Assembly: GCF_000517085.1 (NCBI RefSeq)
Contig: NZ_KI912107.1
Coordinates: 4,771,980-4,835,979, forward strand
Reading direction: 5' to 3'
DNA length: 64,000 bases
Source of the DNA: Saccharicrinis fermentans DSM 9555 = JCM 21142
Lineage (GTDB): Bacteria > Bacteroidota > Bacteroidia > Bacteroidales > Marinilabiliaceae
Positions 8,891-18,340 of the stretch are shown one piece after another. Below the pieces are notes generated by a model, which worked only from the letters and a program-made list of their open reading frames with translations, had not been told where the DNA came from and did no database searches. Both the position numbers and the translations under genes were made by a program. The first letter of the stretch is position 1. Each line of letters opens with the position of its first letter.

Positions 8891-9835
8891 ATGAAAAAAA
8901 ATAAGAGTATATATAAGTATTATCTGTTTATTACATTGGTTTTATCTAGTTGTTCACCTTCAAAAGCGCAACTTAAGGAAGTTCAACTAAAAAAAGAAAA
9001 TGAGAACCTTCTTATTAGCTTTAATGCAAGTACAGTTGTATTAAAAAATGTACTGGCTGAAGAAGCTAATGGATATTTTAAAGAAGGAAGAAATGGTAGC
9101 TTTTATATCATATATGAGTATTATGCATCTTTCAATAAATCAATGATAATATATTCTTGTTTTTTTAATATCAGGAATATACATGTGAATAAAATTATTC
9201 ATTTTAATTATAATGACAGAGAAGGAATTCCTTATGGTTGGATATATTACTGTAATAAAAAAATGCTATTTGATGAAGTTGATTACGACAAATTAACAGA
9301 AATTAAAAGTCAAATGGGATATAGTTGTTTTACAAAAAGCATTGACAAATGTAGCGTAGAAATAAAGAGTTCTAAAAAAACGGTAAGAAGTATTGCTGTA
9401 AAAAATGATGAAGGCATAAAGTTGGTTATTCCCCTTTTTTATGAAGATGGAAGCTGTATCGGAGAAGGAGTCTTTCAATACAAATCGGATAATTGGAGTG
9501 ACTTGAGTATGAGTTTTCCGATTAATAAAATGGAAAAGAACTACTTTATTTTTAATAAAGACATAGATGCGAAAAATGTTGTGTTTTTTAACAATATTGC
9601 CTATTATCTCGAACGTGGAAAAAATTACAATGAATCAATTTACCTTTTAAAAAAGATACTTGACAGATTTCCAAATCGCACTGTTGCCTACATAAATCTA
9701 GGAGATGCTTACTGGGGCTTAAACAAAATAGAAGAAGCTAAACAGGCCTATTTTAAATATATCGAACTAATGAAACGAGATGGTAAAGAAAGTAAAATAC
9801 CGCAGCGGATTTTAGATAGGACAAGGGATCAATGA
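8891..9835 (+). CDS. Lipoprotein candidate immunity protein for effector B, with TPR tail
   Basis: The ATG at 8891 gives MKKNKSIYKYYLFITLVLSSC, a clear lipoprotein signal (LSSC lipobox); the earlier in-frame start at 8867 would place 8 residues before it inside effector B. The mature N-terminal domain is unknown. The last ~75 residues contain RTVAYINLGDAYWGL and a following helix ending near YIELMKRDGKESKIP, a TPR-like hairpin. The same tail is present in the candidate immunity protein of cassette D (19328-20188), while the N-terminal domains are unrelated by eye. Outer- or inner-membrane anchoring in the periplasm fits blocking a GH19 enzyme. Confidence 0.68.
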   Translation: MKKNKSIYKYYLFITLVLSSCSPSKAQLKEVQLKKENENLLISFNASTVVLKNVLAEEANGYFKEGRNGSFYIIYEYYASFNKSMIIYSCFFNIRNIHVNKIIHFNYNDREGIPYGWIYYCNKKMLFDEVDYDKLTEIKSQMGYSCFTKSIDKCSVEIKSSKKTVRSIAVKNDEGIKLVIPLFYEDGSCIGEGVFQYKSDNWSDLSMSFPINKMEKNYFIFNKDIDAKNVVFFNNIAYYLERGKNYNESIYLLKKILDRFPNRTVAYINLGDAYWGLNKIEEAKQAYFKYIELMKRDGKESKIPQRILDRTRDQ

Positions 9836-9842
9836 TTATTAT

Positions 9843-9959
9843 TTTGGGGATGGGTATTGAAGCCCGAAAGAGTAGTTACCTTACCAAGGTAGTAATGACT
9901 AGCCCTGTTTCTATGGGAGGGTATTAGCGTATAAATTTGGCAAATGGGTTTATGAAAAA
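9843..9959 (+). pseudogene. Chassis fragment leading into the orphan toxin module
   Basis: Starting 8 bp after the immunity gene, this stretch matches effector B around residues 755-795 (GIEARKSSY, then YKFGKWVYEK) but with small deletions that break the frame near 9926. It marks where a partial effector, lacking PAAR and the N-terminal chassis, was joined behind a complete cassette. Confidence 0.7.
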
Positions 9960-11258
9960 ATGACTTCTGAAGACGAGTCGGAACAAGAAATTCCTTTAAG
10001 CCCATTTCCAATAGCTAATCCTGTGGTTTACCATTTCCACCCTGTGGCCTTTGTGAAGCAGATGATGAGGCTGGGAACGAACTATGATGTAATATTTCCT
10101 CTTGATATTAAACCTCAAAATGATAAGAATAATTCTACTTATAATGGAAAAGAATGGTATGCCTCAGCTGAGTCTAATGGCACAACCTTTGGCGCGTCAC
10201 GTGATAAAGGTGCGAGAAAGCATGCCGGACGTGATTTATATGCAAGTTGGGGTACCCCTATCCGAGCAATGGCAGATGGTGAAGTTATTGAAATGACAAG
10301 AAACTGGTTTAACAATGTAGGTGTAATTTCAATAGCACATAAGACAACAAGTGGGCGTAAATTTATATGTAGATATGGAGAAGTTGATGGAAGCTCTATT
10401 GCTTTTAAGAAAGGACAAAAAGTAATGCAAGGTGACTTCATTGCGCGTATTGGATTTCTAAAATATCCTGGTAAAAATAAGGATATGCCTCCAATTCAGT
10501 CGCCAAGGGGACTAAGAACTAATATGCTTCATTTTGAGTTTTATTCTAATGGAGAAACGCATGCGGATATCGGAGTGAATTTATCAAGTAATATATACCG
10601 GCGTAAACGGACTGACTTAACCGATCCATTGGAAATACTAAAAGAAGCTTACGAAAATAGTTTCGAAAAAGCTCAACCTGAAAAACCTAATAGAGTGGAT
10701 ATTCAAAATTTACGCACTTCAGATAAAGGTATTGAGTTTATAAAGTTGTTTGAAGGAACCCACAAAAGCGGGGGGAAACATGTTGTTTATGATGATCATC
10801 CCAAAAAGGAAAAAGCAAAGGCAACAATTGGATACGGTCATTTAGTTTCAAATACCCATAAGGATGGTGTTACATATTTAAATAATAATGAATTAAAAAA
10901 TGGAATTAGTAAAACGGAATATAATAATGGAATAGATGAAAATAGAGCAGATGAATTATTACGACAGGATTTGGTTACTGCAGAAAATGGAGTAAAAAGA
11001 CACATTAAAGTACCTTTGAGTCAAAATGAGTTTGATGCTTTGGTAAGTTTAAGTTTTAATTCCGGAGCAGATCGGCTTGGCCAGAAAAAAGGAGGCGGAG
11101 ATACTCAAATTAAAACATTAATTAACAAAGGGGAATATTATAATGGAATTGATGAAATAGCTGATATTACGAATGGCAATACAGCAGGATTAGTAAAACG
11201 TCGTCAAGCGGAAATGACTATTTTTAAATCGAATTATTACGCAATTAAAATACCGTAA
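9960..11258 (+). CDS. Orphan effector module: linker + M23 peptidase + GH24 lysozyme
   Basis: A 432-residue ORF starting at the conserved MTSEDE Met that is internal in effector B. It carries the linker NPVVYHFHPVAFVKQM (~22-38). Next comes an M23 domain (~45-215) with KHAGRD, GTPIRAMADGEV and MLHFEF: three zinc ligands are present, but the HxH pair reads MLH. Then a GH24 phage-type lysozyme follows (~240-432) with FEGTHKSGG (catalytic Glu), TIGYGHL (Thr) and LSQNEFDALVSLSFNSG. It lacks PAAR and the N-terminal chassis, so it probably cannot be delivered unless it recombines into a full effector. It would count as an orphan toxin tip of a polymorphic system. It is followed 2 bp later by its own immunity candidate. 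Confidence 0.82.
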   Translation: MTSEDESEQEIPLSPFPIANPVVYHFHPVAFVKQMMRLGTNYDVIFPLDIKPQNDKNNSTYNGKEWYASAESNGTTFGASRDKGARKHAGRDLYASWGTPIRAMADGEVIEMTRNWFNNVGVISIAHKTTSGRKFICRYGEVDGSSIAFKKGQKVMQGDFIARIGFLKYPGKNKDMPPIQSPRGLRTNMLHFEFYSNGETHADIGVNLSSNIYRRKRTDLTDPLEILKEAYENSFEKAQPEKPNRVDIQNLRTSDKGIEFIKLFEGTHKSGGKHVVYDDHPKKEKAKATIGYGHLVSNTHKDGVTYLNNNELKNGISKTEYNNGIDENRADELLRQDLVTAENGVKRHIKVPLSQNEFDALVSLSFNSGADRLGQKKGGGDTQIKTLINKGEYYNGIDEIADITNGNTAGLVKRRQAEMTIFKSNYYAIKIP

Positions 11259-11260
11259 AA

Positions 11261-12247
11261 ATGAAACAAATATCCTTATTTGGAATGTGTTGTATTATTG
11301 CAGTTAGCTGTAATGTTCTCAATACGAGAGCCCAAGAAGTCAAAGTGTCACCCAGCGAAATTCATAATAGCTATATGAATAATGGAGTTTTCAATAGTAA
11401 AGACTTTTTGAAGAACAATAGAGGATCATGGATTTGTTATAAATATGAAAAAGACACTGTCAGACCTAAATACCCAATGTTTGAATATGATCAGATGCAG
11501 GCCTTAGAGATGTCAAAATATTATAACTTAAGGATTAGTGATGATACATTAACTGTTTATGATATATTTAAGCTTCCATTGACATCATACTCAATGTGTA
11601 TAGATTCTTTGGAAGCATATGGGTTAAAATTAATATATGATACTTTTCATCAGGGAGCCAATCTAAATACTAATATAAAGTGGGTATATAATATTGATAT
11701 TGAAAATGGTATTAGATATAAAAAGTATTGTGAAGATTTGATGCTAAAAGGGGATACGATTCCATATTATGATTTTATCAAAGATCCTATAAGTATCTCA
11801 ATATGGTGTTTCCCAGAAATAATGTCTTTTTATTATGATGGTTATAATTTTTATTTAAAAAAGGGTATTCCAAACAACAAAGGAATAAAGGGTATTCCAA
11901 GTGATATGCACAATCGTTTTGAGGTAATTCGAACATATAGCAATTGCACAATAAAAGAAGCCGCATATAAACTTATAGAAGAATTTCCTAAGGGAACCCA
12001 AGGTTTTTTAATTGCAGATGACGAGCCCAATGAGAACGGTGAACAAGAATTATTTTTTTGTGATAACTCTTTCGAAATGTATACGACAAAATACGATTGG
12101 AAAAGTCCTGATGAACTAACTGTTACTGTTGGTCATGGTAGAAACTGTAATTTTGTATTTGAATTTGAAAAACAAGAGAATGATGTACATGTAAAGTATT
12201 GGAATGATGTAGTTTTTCCGTTTGAAGAAGGTTATGAGGGGTATTAA
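11261..12247 (+). CDS. Lipoprotein candidate immunity protein for the M23-GH24 module
   Basis: A 328-residue protein beginning MKQISLFGMCCIIAVSC, a lipoprotein signal with AVSC lipobox. The mature part is unrecognised, rich in Tyr, Asn and acidic residues. It begins 2 bp after the stop of the orphan toxin, so the two genes are almost certainly cotranscribed. Kept intact although the toxin half lacks its delivery chassis, it would still protect against siblings carrying the full effector. Function is inferred from position only. Confidence 0.62.
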   Translation: MKQISLFGMCCIIAVSCNVLNTRAQEVKVSPSEIHNSYMNNGVFNSKDFLKNNRGSWICYKYEKDTVRPKYPMFEYDQMQALEMSKYYNLRISDDTLTVYDIFKLPLTSYSMCIDSLEAYGLKLIYDTFHQGANLNTNIKWVYNIDIENGIRYKKYCEDLMLKGDTIPYYDFIKDPISISIWCFPEIMSFYYDGYNFYLKKGIPNNKGIKGIPSDMHNRFEVIRTYSNCTIKEAAYKLIEEFPKGTQGFLIADDEPNENGEQELFFCDNSFEMYTTKYDWKSPDELTVTVGHGRNCNFVFEFEKQENDVHVKYWNDVVFPFEEGYEGY

Positions 12248-12364
12248 ATGTGTAAATATTTAACAATATGTTTTTAATTTTGGGTAGTAGCAAGAAAGGA
12301 TAAATTAACTAAAGCTAATTGAAAGAGTTTTTTTAGTTGGCTTTTTAAATTAGAAGCTGATTGT
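12248..12364. other. Short intergenic stretch before the vgrG remnant
   Basis: About 117 bp of AT-rich DNA between the immunity gene and the vgrG remnant. I see no gene or terminator. A short inverted match, AAAGCTAATTG...TAGTTGGCTTTTTA near 12310-12346, could form a weak hairpin. Confidence 0.35.
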
Positions 12365-13986
12365 TTGGGGTTGAAAGGTTCTGTGCATAACAATGTGGTT
12401 ATCATTTCCTATGCAGCACGATATAAGGAGACCAGCTATGGTTTTATGTCGCGCCTCGCTGCTTTATGTGGCGACTGGTTTTACTACGATGGTAAAAAAT
12501 TGGTATTGGGTAATCCCCGTATCGAGAATGATACCAGAGCAGCCTTTGATATGGAAATAAGTGAGATACAGATTTCTGCATCGGTGGGTAACCTGAAAAC
12601 AGAGCATTATGATTATGATGCTACGGAGAATGATTATAAAGAGGATGCACCAGTGAGTAATATCGATGGGATAAACAGCTATATGAGGGTAGCTAAGGAC
12701 AGGAACGATGCCTTCTTTCCCAATGCATCGAAACTGCCTACGGATCGTTTTATGGTGGATGAGAACGATATCATGGCTCAGATGCGTGCTACATTTAGTC
12801 GTAACTATTCAAAAATGTCGGTGATGAATGCCAAGAGTAATACCTGTGCCATCCGTCTGGGAGAGCTGGTTACTACGCGTTTGCCCGAATCCTTACAGCA
12901 GGATGTGGGTCCCGACTTAGGTCGTTACAGGGTGATTGAAATCAATCATGAAATTGATAAAGAGGGGATTTATTCTAATCATTTTAAAGGTGTGGCAGGT
13001 ATGACTGAGAGCTTGCCCATCGATCATATTAAACAACCTGTAGCTTTCCCTGAGGTAGCCACTGTGGTGGAGAATGAAGATCCCAATACTCAAGGGCGTG
13101 TGAAAGTGCGTTTCCTCTGGATGAGTGAAGACCAAAGTAGTAACTGGATACGTGTGCAAGCACAGAATGTTGGCTTGTTAGAGCGTTAGAGGTCACACCA
13201 TTGAGTTAGATGATACCGAAGGAGAAGAGAAAATAAATATCTACGATACCCAGGCTAATCTTTTAATCCCGAATGATGCATTAGAACTTCGTTATGAGCG
13301 TTGAAATGGTAATAAAAGAAACGAAGTGATGGTAGCGAGAATATTAAACTCATATGTCAACAATACAAATGACCAATACAATGGATTCTAATAATTACTT
13401 CAATCCCGTTTAATATATAAAAATGGCAATAAGCGCTTGTTATAATAGCCATAAATATTATTTTTGTCAACTACAGAATGGTGTTTCAGACTGTAAAATC
13501 GGGGCTGACATGGCGGAGCTGTGATTTAAATTATCAGGCAATGACAGGTTAGCACCGCTATGTTGAGTTGAAGAATAGAAACGAAGTGACTTGTTTTGAA
13601 GCCATTTAAAGGCGTAATAGATTTTCTAATGCATTTTTAGGGTTAACATCAGTTCTACTGAGAATATTGAAATTACTGCCAAAAATATTACCATCAACGC
13701 CGAAGAGAATATCAACATTGGTGCACAAGGAAATATAGAAGCCGCTGCCCAAGGCGACTTAAATAATATCGCTCAAGGCAATGTGGCCATACAGTCCGAT
13801 GGCGATACAACGGTGAATAGTGGGGGAGCAGCAACGGTGGCAGCAACGGCAGATACTACAATAACAGGACAAAATGTAACCGTAGAAGGAAGCCAGAATG
13901 CTGCAGTAACCGGCGGAGTAGAAACAACAGTAAGTGGATCGATGACTGCTGTGCAAGGAGCCAGTGGAAAAGTGGAAGTGGTGTAA
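12365..13986 (+). pseudogene. vgrG (tssI) pseudogene, several internal deletions
   Basis: The first open part (12365-13189, TTG-initiated, 274 codons) matches the middle of a VgrG spike: the gp27-like region (RLAALCGDWFYYDGKKL) and the start of the gp5/OB region (ATVVENEDPNTQGRVKVRF). It then stops at 13187. Shortly after, DDTEGEEKINIYDT appears, from the later beta-helical domain, with 27 bp missing relative to the copy at 21751. After ~330 bp of foreign or decayed DNA, the beta-helix resumes at ~13645 (STENIEITAKNITINAEEN) and runs to a natural end KVEVV at 13986. The N-terminus and OB fold are missing, so it cannot make a spike. Confidence 0.85.
13313..13644. other. Unexplained insert inside the vgrG remnant
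   Basis: About 330 bp separating two parts of the vgrG beta-helix. No ORF of note and no inverted-repeat ends are apparent. The word GAAACGAAGTGA occurs near both ends (~13319 and ~13578), which might be relics of a duplicated target or of a lost element. Confidence 0.4.
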
Positions 13987-14050
13987 ATATTTAATAATTA
14001 TTTGTGTTTTAGAAAAGTAAGTACATAAGCAACGTTTAAATTTTAACCAA
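13987..14050 (+). repeat. Conserved vgrG-PAAR spacer, copy 3
   Basis: Same leader as at 1-62, 5199-5262 and 16453-16516, here in its presumed native context, directly between the vgrG stop codon and a PAAR start codon. Confidence 0.75.
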
Positions 14051-14946
14051 ATGGCCGGAAAACCGATAGCAACAGTGGGCAGCATGCATGTGTGCCCCAT
14101 GGTAACAGGATATATTCCTCATATGGGAGGTCCCGTTTCAGGACCTGGTGCCCCCAACGTATTAATCAATGGTAAGCCTGTGGCACTGATGGCGATATGT
14201 GTGTATGTGTGGGTCCTCCCGACACGGTCGCGCAAGGCGAGCCCACAGTTCTTATCAATGGAACACCTGTGGCTACAATGGGCAGCATGACAGCCCATGG
14301 AGGTAGTATCACAGTAGGTGAACCAACCGTGATGGTGGGATCAGCCACCCCGGGAGCTAAGGCTACTATGCCGCTCAATAAGATTCTGAACCCTTATGAT
14401 GCTCAGGTACGATTGTGGGATTTAATGGTTTGTACCCAAATGCTTTTTGAACCGGTTGACTCAAAACGAACAATTTATACGTCGTATTCAACTATTGGTA
14501 CTACAAGTTCATCTACTGTAAAGTACTATAGTTTTGATGTAACTATGGAGTTTATGAAGTTCTTAGATATAGATAGCGATATACAAACCCATGCTTTGTT
14601 GTATGCTAATGGGTTTAAAAATGGCAATCCCCAAAATATTTCATCGCAGCGTGCCTATGATATAAGGACCGACGATAAAAGTAAAAATATTTTAAAAATA
14701 AGATTGGTTATTCCTACTGCTTATCGGAGTCAGGTTTCAGAACTTAGTGATATTATATTTGCAGTACGTATTAATTTTAATAACAATGAAAAAATAACCT
14801 TTCCGTTTATTTACAAAAATAAAGAAAGGTATTTAGGGGCAAAAGCCGACTTGGGTACATTGGTTCCTATATTTGGTACCAAGCAAAATGAAGAAATAAG
14901 AATAGGATCAATGGCAGACCTTAAAACAAAAGAAATATGGGGTTAA
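14051..14946 (+). pseudogene. PAAR protein with unknown C-terminal domain, copy C, frameshifted
   Basis: The first 46 codons match the other PAAR copies. One G is missing at ~14190 (CTGATGGCGATATG against CTGATGGGCGATATG), which moves the rest to a second frame (open from 14197). Restored, the protein would be ~298 residues: PAAR repeats to GSATPGAKA, then a ~190-residue domain starting MPLNKILNPYDAQV, rich in beta-strand-like segments, that I do not recognise. A homologous piece of this domain survives at 22124-22408. Its last codons overlap the downstream membrane-protein gene by 10 bp, which implies translational coupling. Confidence 0.78.
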
Positions 14947-15718
14947 AATATAATCAGCCAGATAAAAATCATCCTTTGTATCGTAAAGTTACGCATACCA
15001 AATATACCGGGATAAAAAAGATAGGTGATAAAGGTTCGCAGAGTTGGTTGCAAAGGGTGATTCTTCCTATTAGTGAAAATTACTTTAAAGGATCTCTTGA
15101 ATATCCGGTAATGAATGATGAATACCTAAAGAGATCGGCTCAAACACATATAACTCCAATAATTGGGGGAGGTATGGCGTTGTTTTGTATTATACTGTAT
15201 ACTTATACTTTTATTATGGATGGAACTTTTGGATTATCGCCTGATATATATATATAGGATTATGGTGTGTAGTTTTCTTTTTTATCCTCTACTACTTCAC
15301 CATGCCTAAGAAAGAAGAAATATTTGATCGATTAAATGGCACAATTACCTTCCCTGGTTTTTTGTGGAAAAAAAACATTACCATGCCGTTTGATAAAATA
15401 AAGTTTTCATATACATCCGGCGGGCCAAATATGATAGGGGCTTACCAGTTAGTTATTGTAAGACCCGATAAAGCAGGTAGTTGGTTAAGGTTTGGCTTGG
15501 GTGGAATGGATTGTTATCAAGATTTGGCCTATATAACTTGGTATATGGATAAAAATCGTCCTTTACCTCCTAATCAAGATTTTGATCCCTATAGAGAAAA
15601 AGATTTTGAGCGTCGTAAAAAAGCTAAGTTTAAAAAGCCGTTGTATAGGAGTCAAATTCCAACTCCAGAAGCAACCCCTGAGCAGCAAGCGGAAAGGGAG
15701 AGAATTGGTGGTTGGTAA
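14937..15718 (+). pseudogene. Membrane protein coupled to PAAR copy C, frameshifted in an AT repeat
   Basis: The first frame (14937-15257) gives a soluble N-terminus and a hydrophobic helix (IIGGGMALFCIILYTYTF). It ends at a stop inside the dinucleotide tract 15244-15256. Removing one AT unit restores a ~259-residue protein with a second hydrophobic helix (CVVFFFILYYF) and a cytosolic domain containing NGTITFPG, TSGGPN, YMDKNRPLPP and PTPEATPEQQ. A paralogue at 22393-23149 is broken in the corresponding first helix. The overlap with the PAAR gene suggests a partner or immunity protein; I do not recognise the family well enough to name it. Confidence 0.75.
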
Positions 15719-15724
15719 GAGCAA

Positions 15725-15877
15725 ATGAAATATGGAAAAAGTTTATTTTCTATTGTGAGGGTGCAGTTTATTTTGTTGTTTTTGGTGGATTTAGAACATC
15801 CCCAAATAAGATGGTGGAATTGGGCAACGGCACAATGGAACACTGATGTCGGAGTACAGGTTCGGAAATCAAACTAG
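15725..15877 (+). CDS. Small hydrophobic ORF, doubtful
   Basis: A 50-codon ORF beginning MKYGKSLFSIVRVQF 6 bp after the membrane-protein gene, with one hydrophobic segment (FILLFLV) and a Trp-rich tail. It may be a small cotranslated protein or the decayed start of a further gene. It runs into the unassigned region that follows. Confidence 0.3.
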   Translation: MKYGKSLFSIVRVQFILLFLVDLEHPQIRWWNWATAQWNTDVGVQVRKSN

Positions 15878-16397
15878 ATTCCTGATGCTGTTTGAGTAAT
15901 CAAATAGTGTATAGCCAGGAAAGAAAAGACTAGCATTTAGATTGGTCATGTATGAATAAATGAGATGAGCGAGATCGGACCTGACGAGGAAGCATCGAGA
16001 AACTGAATCTACTATCAAAACCGAGACATCGTGCGGTTTGAGGGGTTCGTGTAGAGGTTGCTTGTTTATTGGCTATGTGGCAGTCGTTGTTTAGGAGCAT
16101 GACTTTTATTTAGTCTTATTTGTGGAACGCAGGAAGCCTTGTAATAATATTGAAGGAAACACCAAGTTGGCGAAACGAGGCTATTACCAAAGTATTACAA
16201 GGTGGTGGATGAATGCCTAGTAGCAACGAAGTTTCTGTCATGGAGGCCGAGCAACGGGGTTCGGTTACACAGTTTTTATTTTAATACAACTCAAAAAATG
16301 AGTAAGAAATCTCGAAAAGAAGATGTGTTTTTAGGTTATGACTGTAAAATAAGTGTTAAGTCGTATTATAAAGGACATTAGAGAAATTAAGTTCAAG
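15878..16397. other. Noncoding, structured-looking insert, possibly group II intron relic
   Basis: About 520 bp without a credible gene. It is richer in GC than its surroundings, with purine-rich, RNA-like blocks (GGAACGCAGGAAGCC, CCAAGTTGGCGAAACGAGG, GGAGGCCGAGCAACGGGGTTC). The style recalls group II intron ribozyme domains, but I could not find a convincing domain V or a reverse transcriptase. A short ORF at 16298-16381 (MSKKSRKEDVFLGYD) resembles a broken transposase fragment. The block ends exactly at the vgrG scrap. Confidence 0.35.
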
Positions 16398-16452
16398 AAG
16401 TGGATCGATGACTGCTGTGCAAGGAGCCAGTGGAAAAGTGGAAGTGGTGTAA
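16398..16452 (+). pseudogene. vgrG 3'-end scrap before cassette D
   Basis: Encodes SGSMTAVQGASGKVEVV and a stop, identical to the tail ending at 13986 and at 5198. Only the last residues of VgrG survive, as at the other duplicated cassette boundary. Confidence 0.75.
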
Positions 16453-16516
16453 ATATTTGATAATTATTTGTGTTTTAGAAAAGTAAGTACATAAGCAACG
16501 TTTAAATTTTAACCAA
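16453..16516 (+). repeat. Conserved vgrG-PAAR spacer, copy 4
   Basis: Fourth copy of the 62 bp leader, with one or two substitutions relative to copy 2. It joins the vgrG scrap to PAAR copy D. Confidence 0.75.
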
Positions 16517-17002
16517 ATGGCCGGAAAACCGATAGCAACAGTGGGCAGTATGCATGTGTGCCCTATGGTAACTGGATATATTCCTCATATAGGAGGACCC
16601 GTTTCAGGACCTGGTGCCCCCAACGTATTAATCAATGGTAAGCCTGCGGCACTGATGGGCGATATGTGTGTATGTGTGGGTCCTCCCGACACGGTCGCGC
16701 AAGGCGAGCCCACAGTTCTTATCAATGGAACACCTGTGGCTACAATGGGCAGCATGACAGCCCATGGAGGTAGTATCACAGTAGGTGAACCAACCGTGAT
16801 GGTGGGATCTGCCACCCCGGGAGCTAAGGCTAGTTTGCCACTACGAGAAATACCTTTTCCAACAATTCGTATTATTGATAGGGTGGGTGCTGTTGCGCGA
16901 GGTAAATCTTCGCAGCTAAGAGAAGCAGAAGAAAATCAAGAGCAAGTGCGAGAAGAGGCGAAAAAGCATGGTTTTTTACCAGATATTACTTTTAGTCATT
17001 AA
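16517..17002 (+). CDS. PAAR-domain T6SS spike-tip protein, copy D
   Basis: A 161-residue PAAR protein identical in amino acids to copy B and nearly so in DNA, but with some silent bases shared instead with copies A or C (for example GGGAGCTAAGGCTAG near 16816-16830 resembles copy C). This mosaic of silent sites suggests gene conversion between cassettes. It is intact, although the effector behind it is broken. Confidence 0.92.
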   Translation: MAGKPIATVGSMHVCPMVTGYIPHIGGPVSGPGAPNVLINGKPAALMGDMCVCVGPPDTVAQGEPTVLINGTPVATMGSMTAHGGSITVGEPTVMVGSATPGAKASLPLREIPFPTIRIIDRVGAVARGKSSQLREAEENQEQVREEAKKHGFLPDITFSH

Positions 17003-17013
17003 GAAATATTCAT

Positions 17014-18340
17014 ATGAAGTTTGTATATCCAGTAGATCCTAAGAATGGAAAAGATAAGTTACCAGTTTATCTAAAGGGAGCATCTAATCTTACCGGTTAT
17101 TATCCAATCGGCAGGATGAATACATGGCATGGAGGGATTCATTATGAGGGAAATAATCCATTAAAAGCCATTTCTGATGGTAAAATAATAGCCTATCGGG
17201 TACCCGAGAAATATTATGAAGAAACAATTAATAATAAGACAAGCAAATACTCCAATGGTTTTGTTTTAATACAACACCATTACAAAAGCCCCGATAATAA
17301 ACAGGAATTAACGTTTTACTCACTATACAACCATCTGTCCAGTTTTGAAGAGATGGAAAAAAAGAAGTTTCCAAATTTTCTTACCGTTGATTCATATGTA
17401 ATTGCCTCTAATGCCAAAGATATAACCAAGGTAAAAGGAGTCACCATTAAGTCTGGTCGTTCTGGTGGATTAACTTTGGCCGTTGCACCCAAGGGAACCG
17501 TGTTGACATTTGAAGAAGAAGCTAATAATTACAGTAGAAGAAAGGTTAAGTATATTACACCTAATGGGAAAGAAATAATTGGTTATACATGGATTAAAGA
17601 GTATAAAGGGGAACAACTTGTTGATGTTGAAACGGGAGAGGTTTTGTCTGCCGTTTTTGAAGGTTCAAACGGAGATAAAGGTGCTAATTTGCGGGAAGAA
17701 GCCAATAGTGATTCAGCTGTTATTCAGCTTATGCCGAGGGGAACCTCCATTGAAGTAGATGAAAATGACCAAGGAAAAACAGGGTGGCTCAAAGTAAAAA
17801 AAGTAGGTGGTAAAAGGGTTACCGGTTATTGCCATTCTGAAGGCTTAAGTGTGGTTGATGTAGTAATATTAACAAAAGAAAATCTAATAAGGTAATCAGT
17901 AATGAATGTTACGAAGTAAAAGCAGGCGAAATTATTGGTTATGCCGGATTAAACGGATTTGAAAAAAAAGAAGCATATCGTGGGGCTCATGTAGAAGTAT
18001 TTACCCCTGATGATGTAACTTCTTTTCTAAACTATAATGGAGAAGACAATAAAAATAAGAATTTTGCAAAGCTTACCGAAGGAACGGAACTTAAAAAGAA
18101 GATGCCTTTAAAGTTGATTAAAAACCTACCCGTAAAAAAGACAAGTAAAACTTTCGAAGGCTACACTGAAGTGGAGATTGATAATCTTGAAGTTGTTGTT
18201 ACAGATAGATACAAAGAACTACCAACGATTTATAATGATGCTTCTAAAATATATACTTTTAGCAATGAGAGTAACTCAGTCGTTAATGCAGAACGATTAA
18301 ACGAGTTTAATAAGGTTGTAGGTGATATTGCTCAAATGGG
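17014..18340 (+). pseudogene. Effector D chassis, frameshifted and internally deleted
   Basis: The DNA is almost identical to effector B (offset 11,254 bp) up to the equivalent of B position 7088. One A is lost at ~17886 (CTAATAAGG against CTAAATAAGG), giving a stop at 17895. A 959-bp deletion relative to B then joins two copies of the 9-bp word CAAATGGGT (B positions 7080-7088 and 8039-8047) at 18333-18341, removing the EF-hand-like region. Because 959 is not a multiple of three, correcting the first lesion would leave the toxin part out of frame, so the gene carries two separate lesions. Confidence 0.85.

Noticed and set aside
13313-13644. Possible insertion sequence inside the vgrG remnant
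   Set aside because: No transposase piece and no inverted ends could be found, so it is listed only as unexplained insert.
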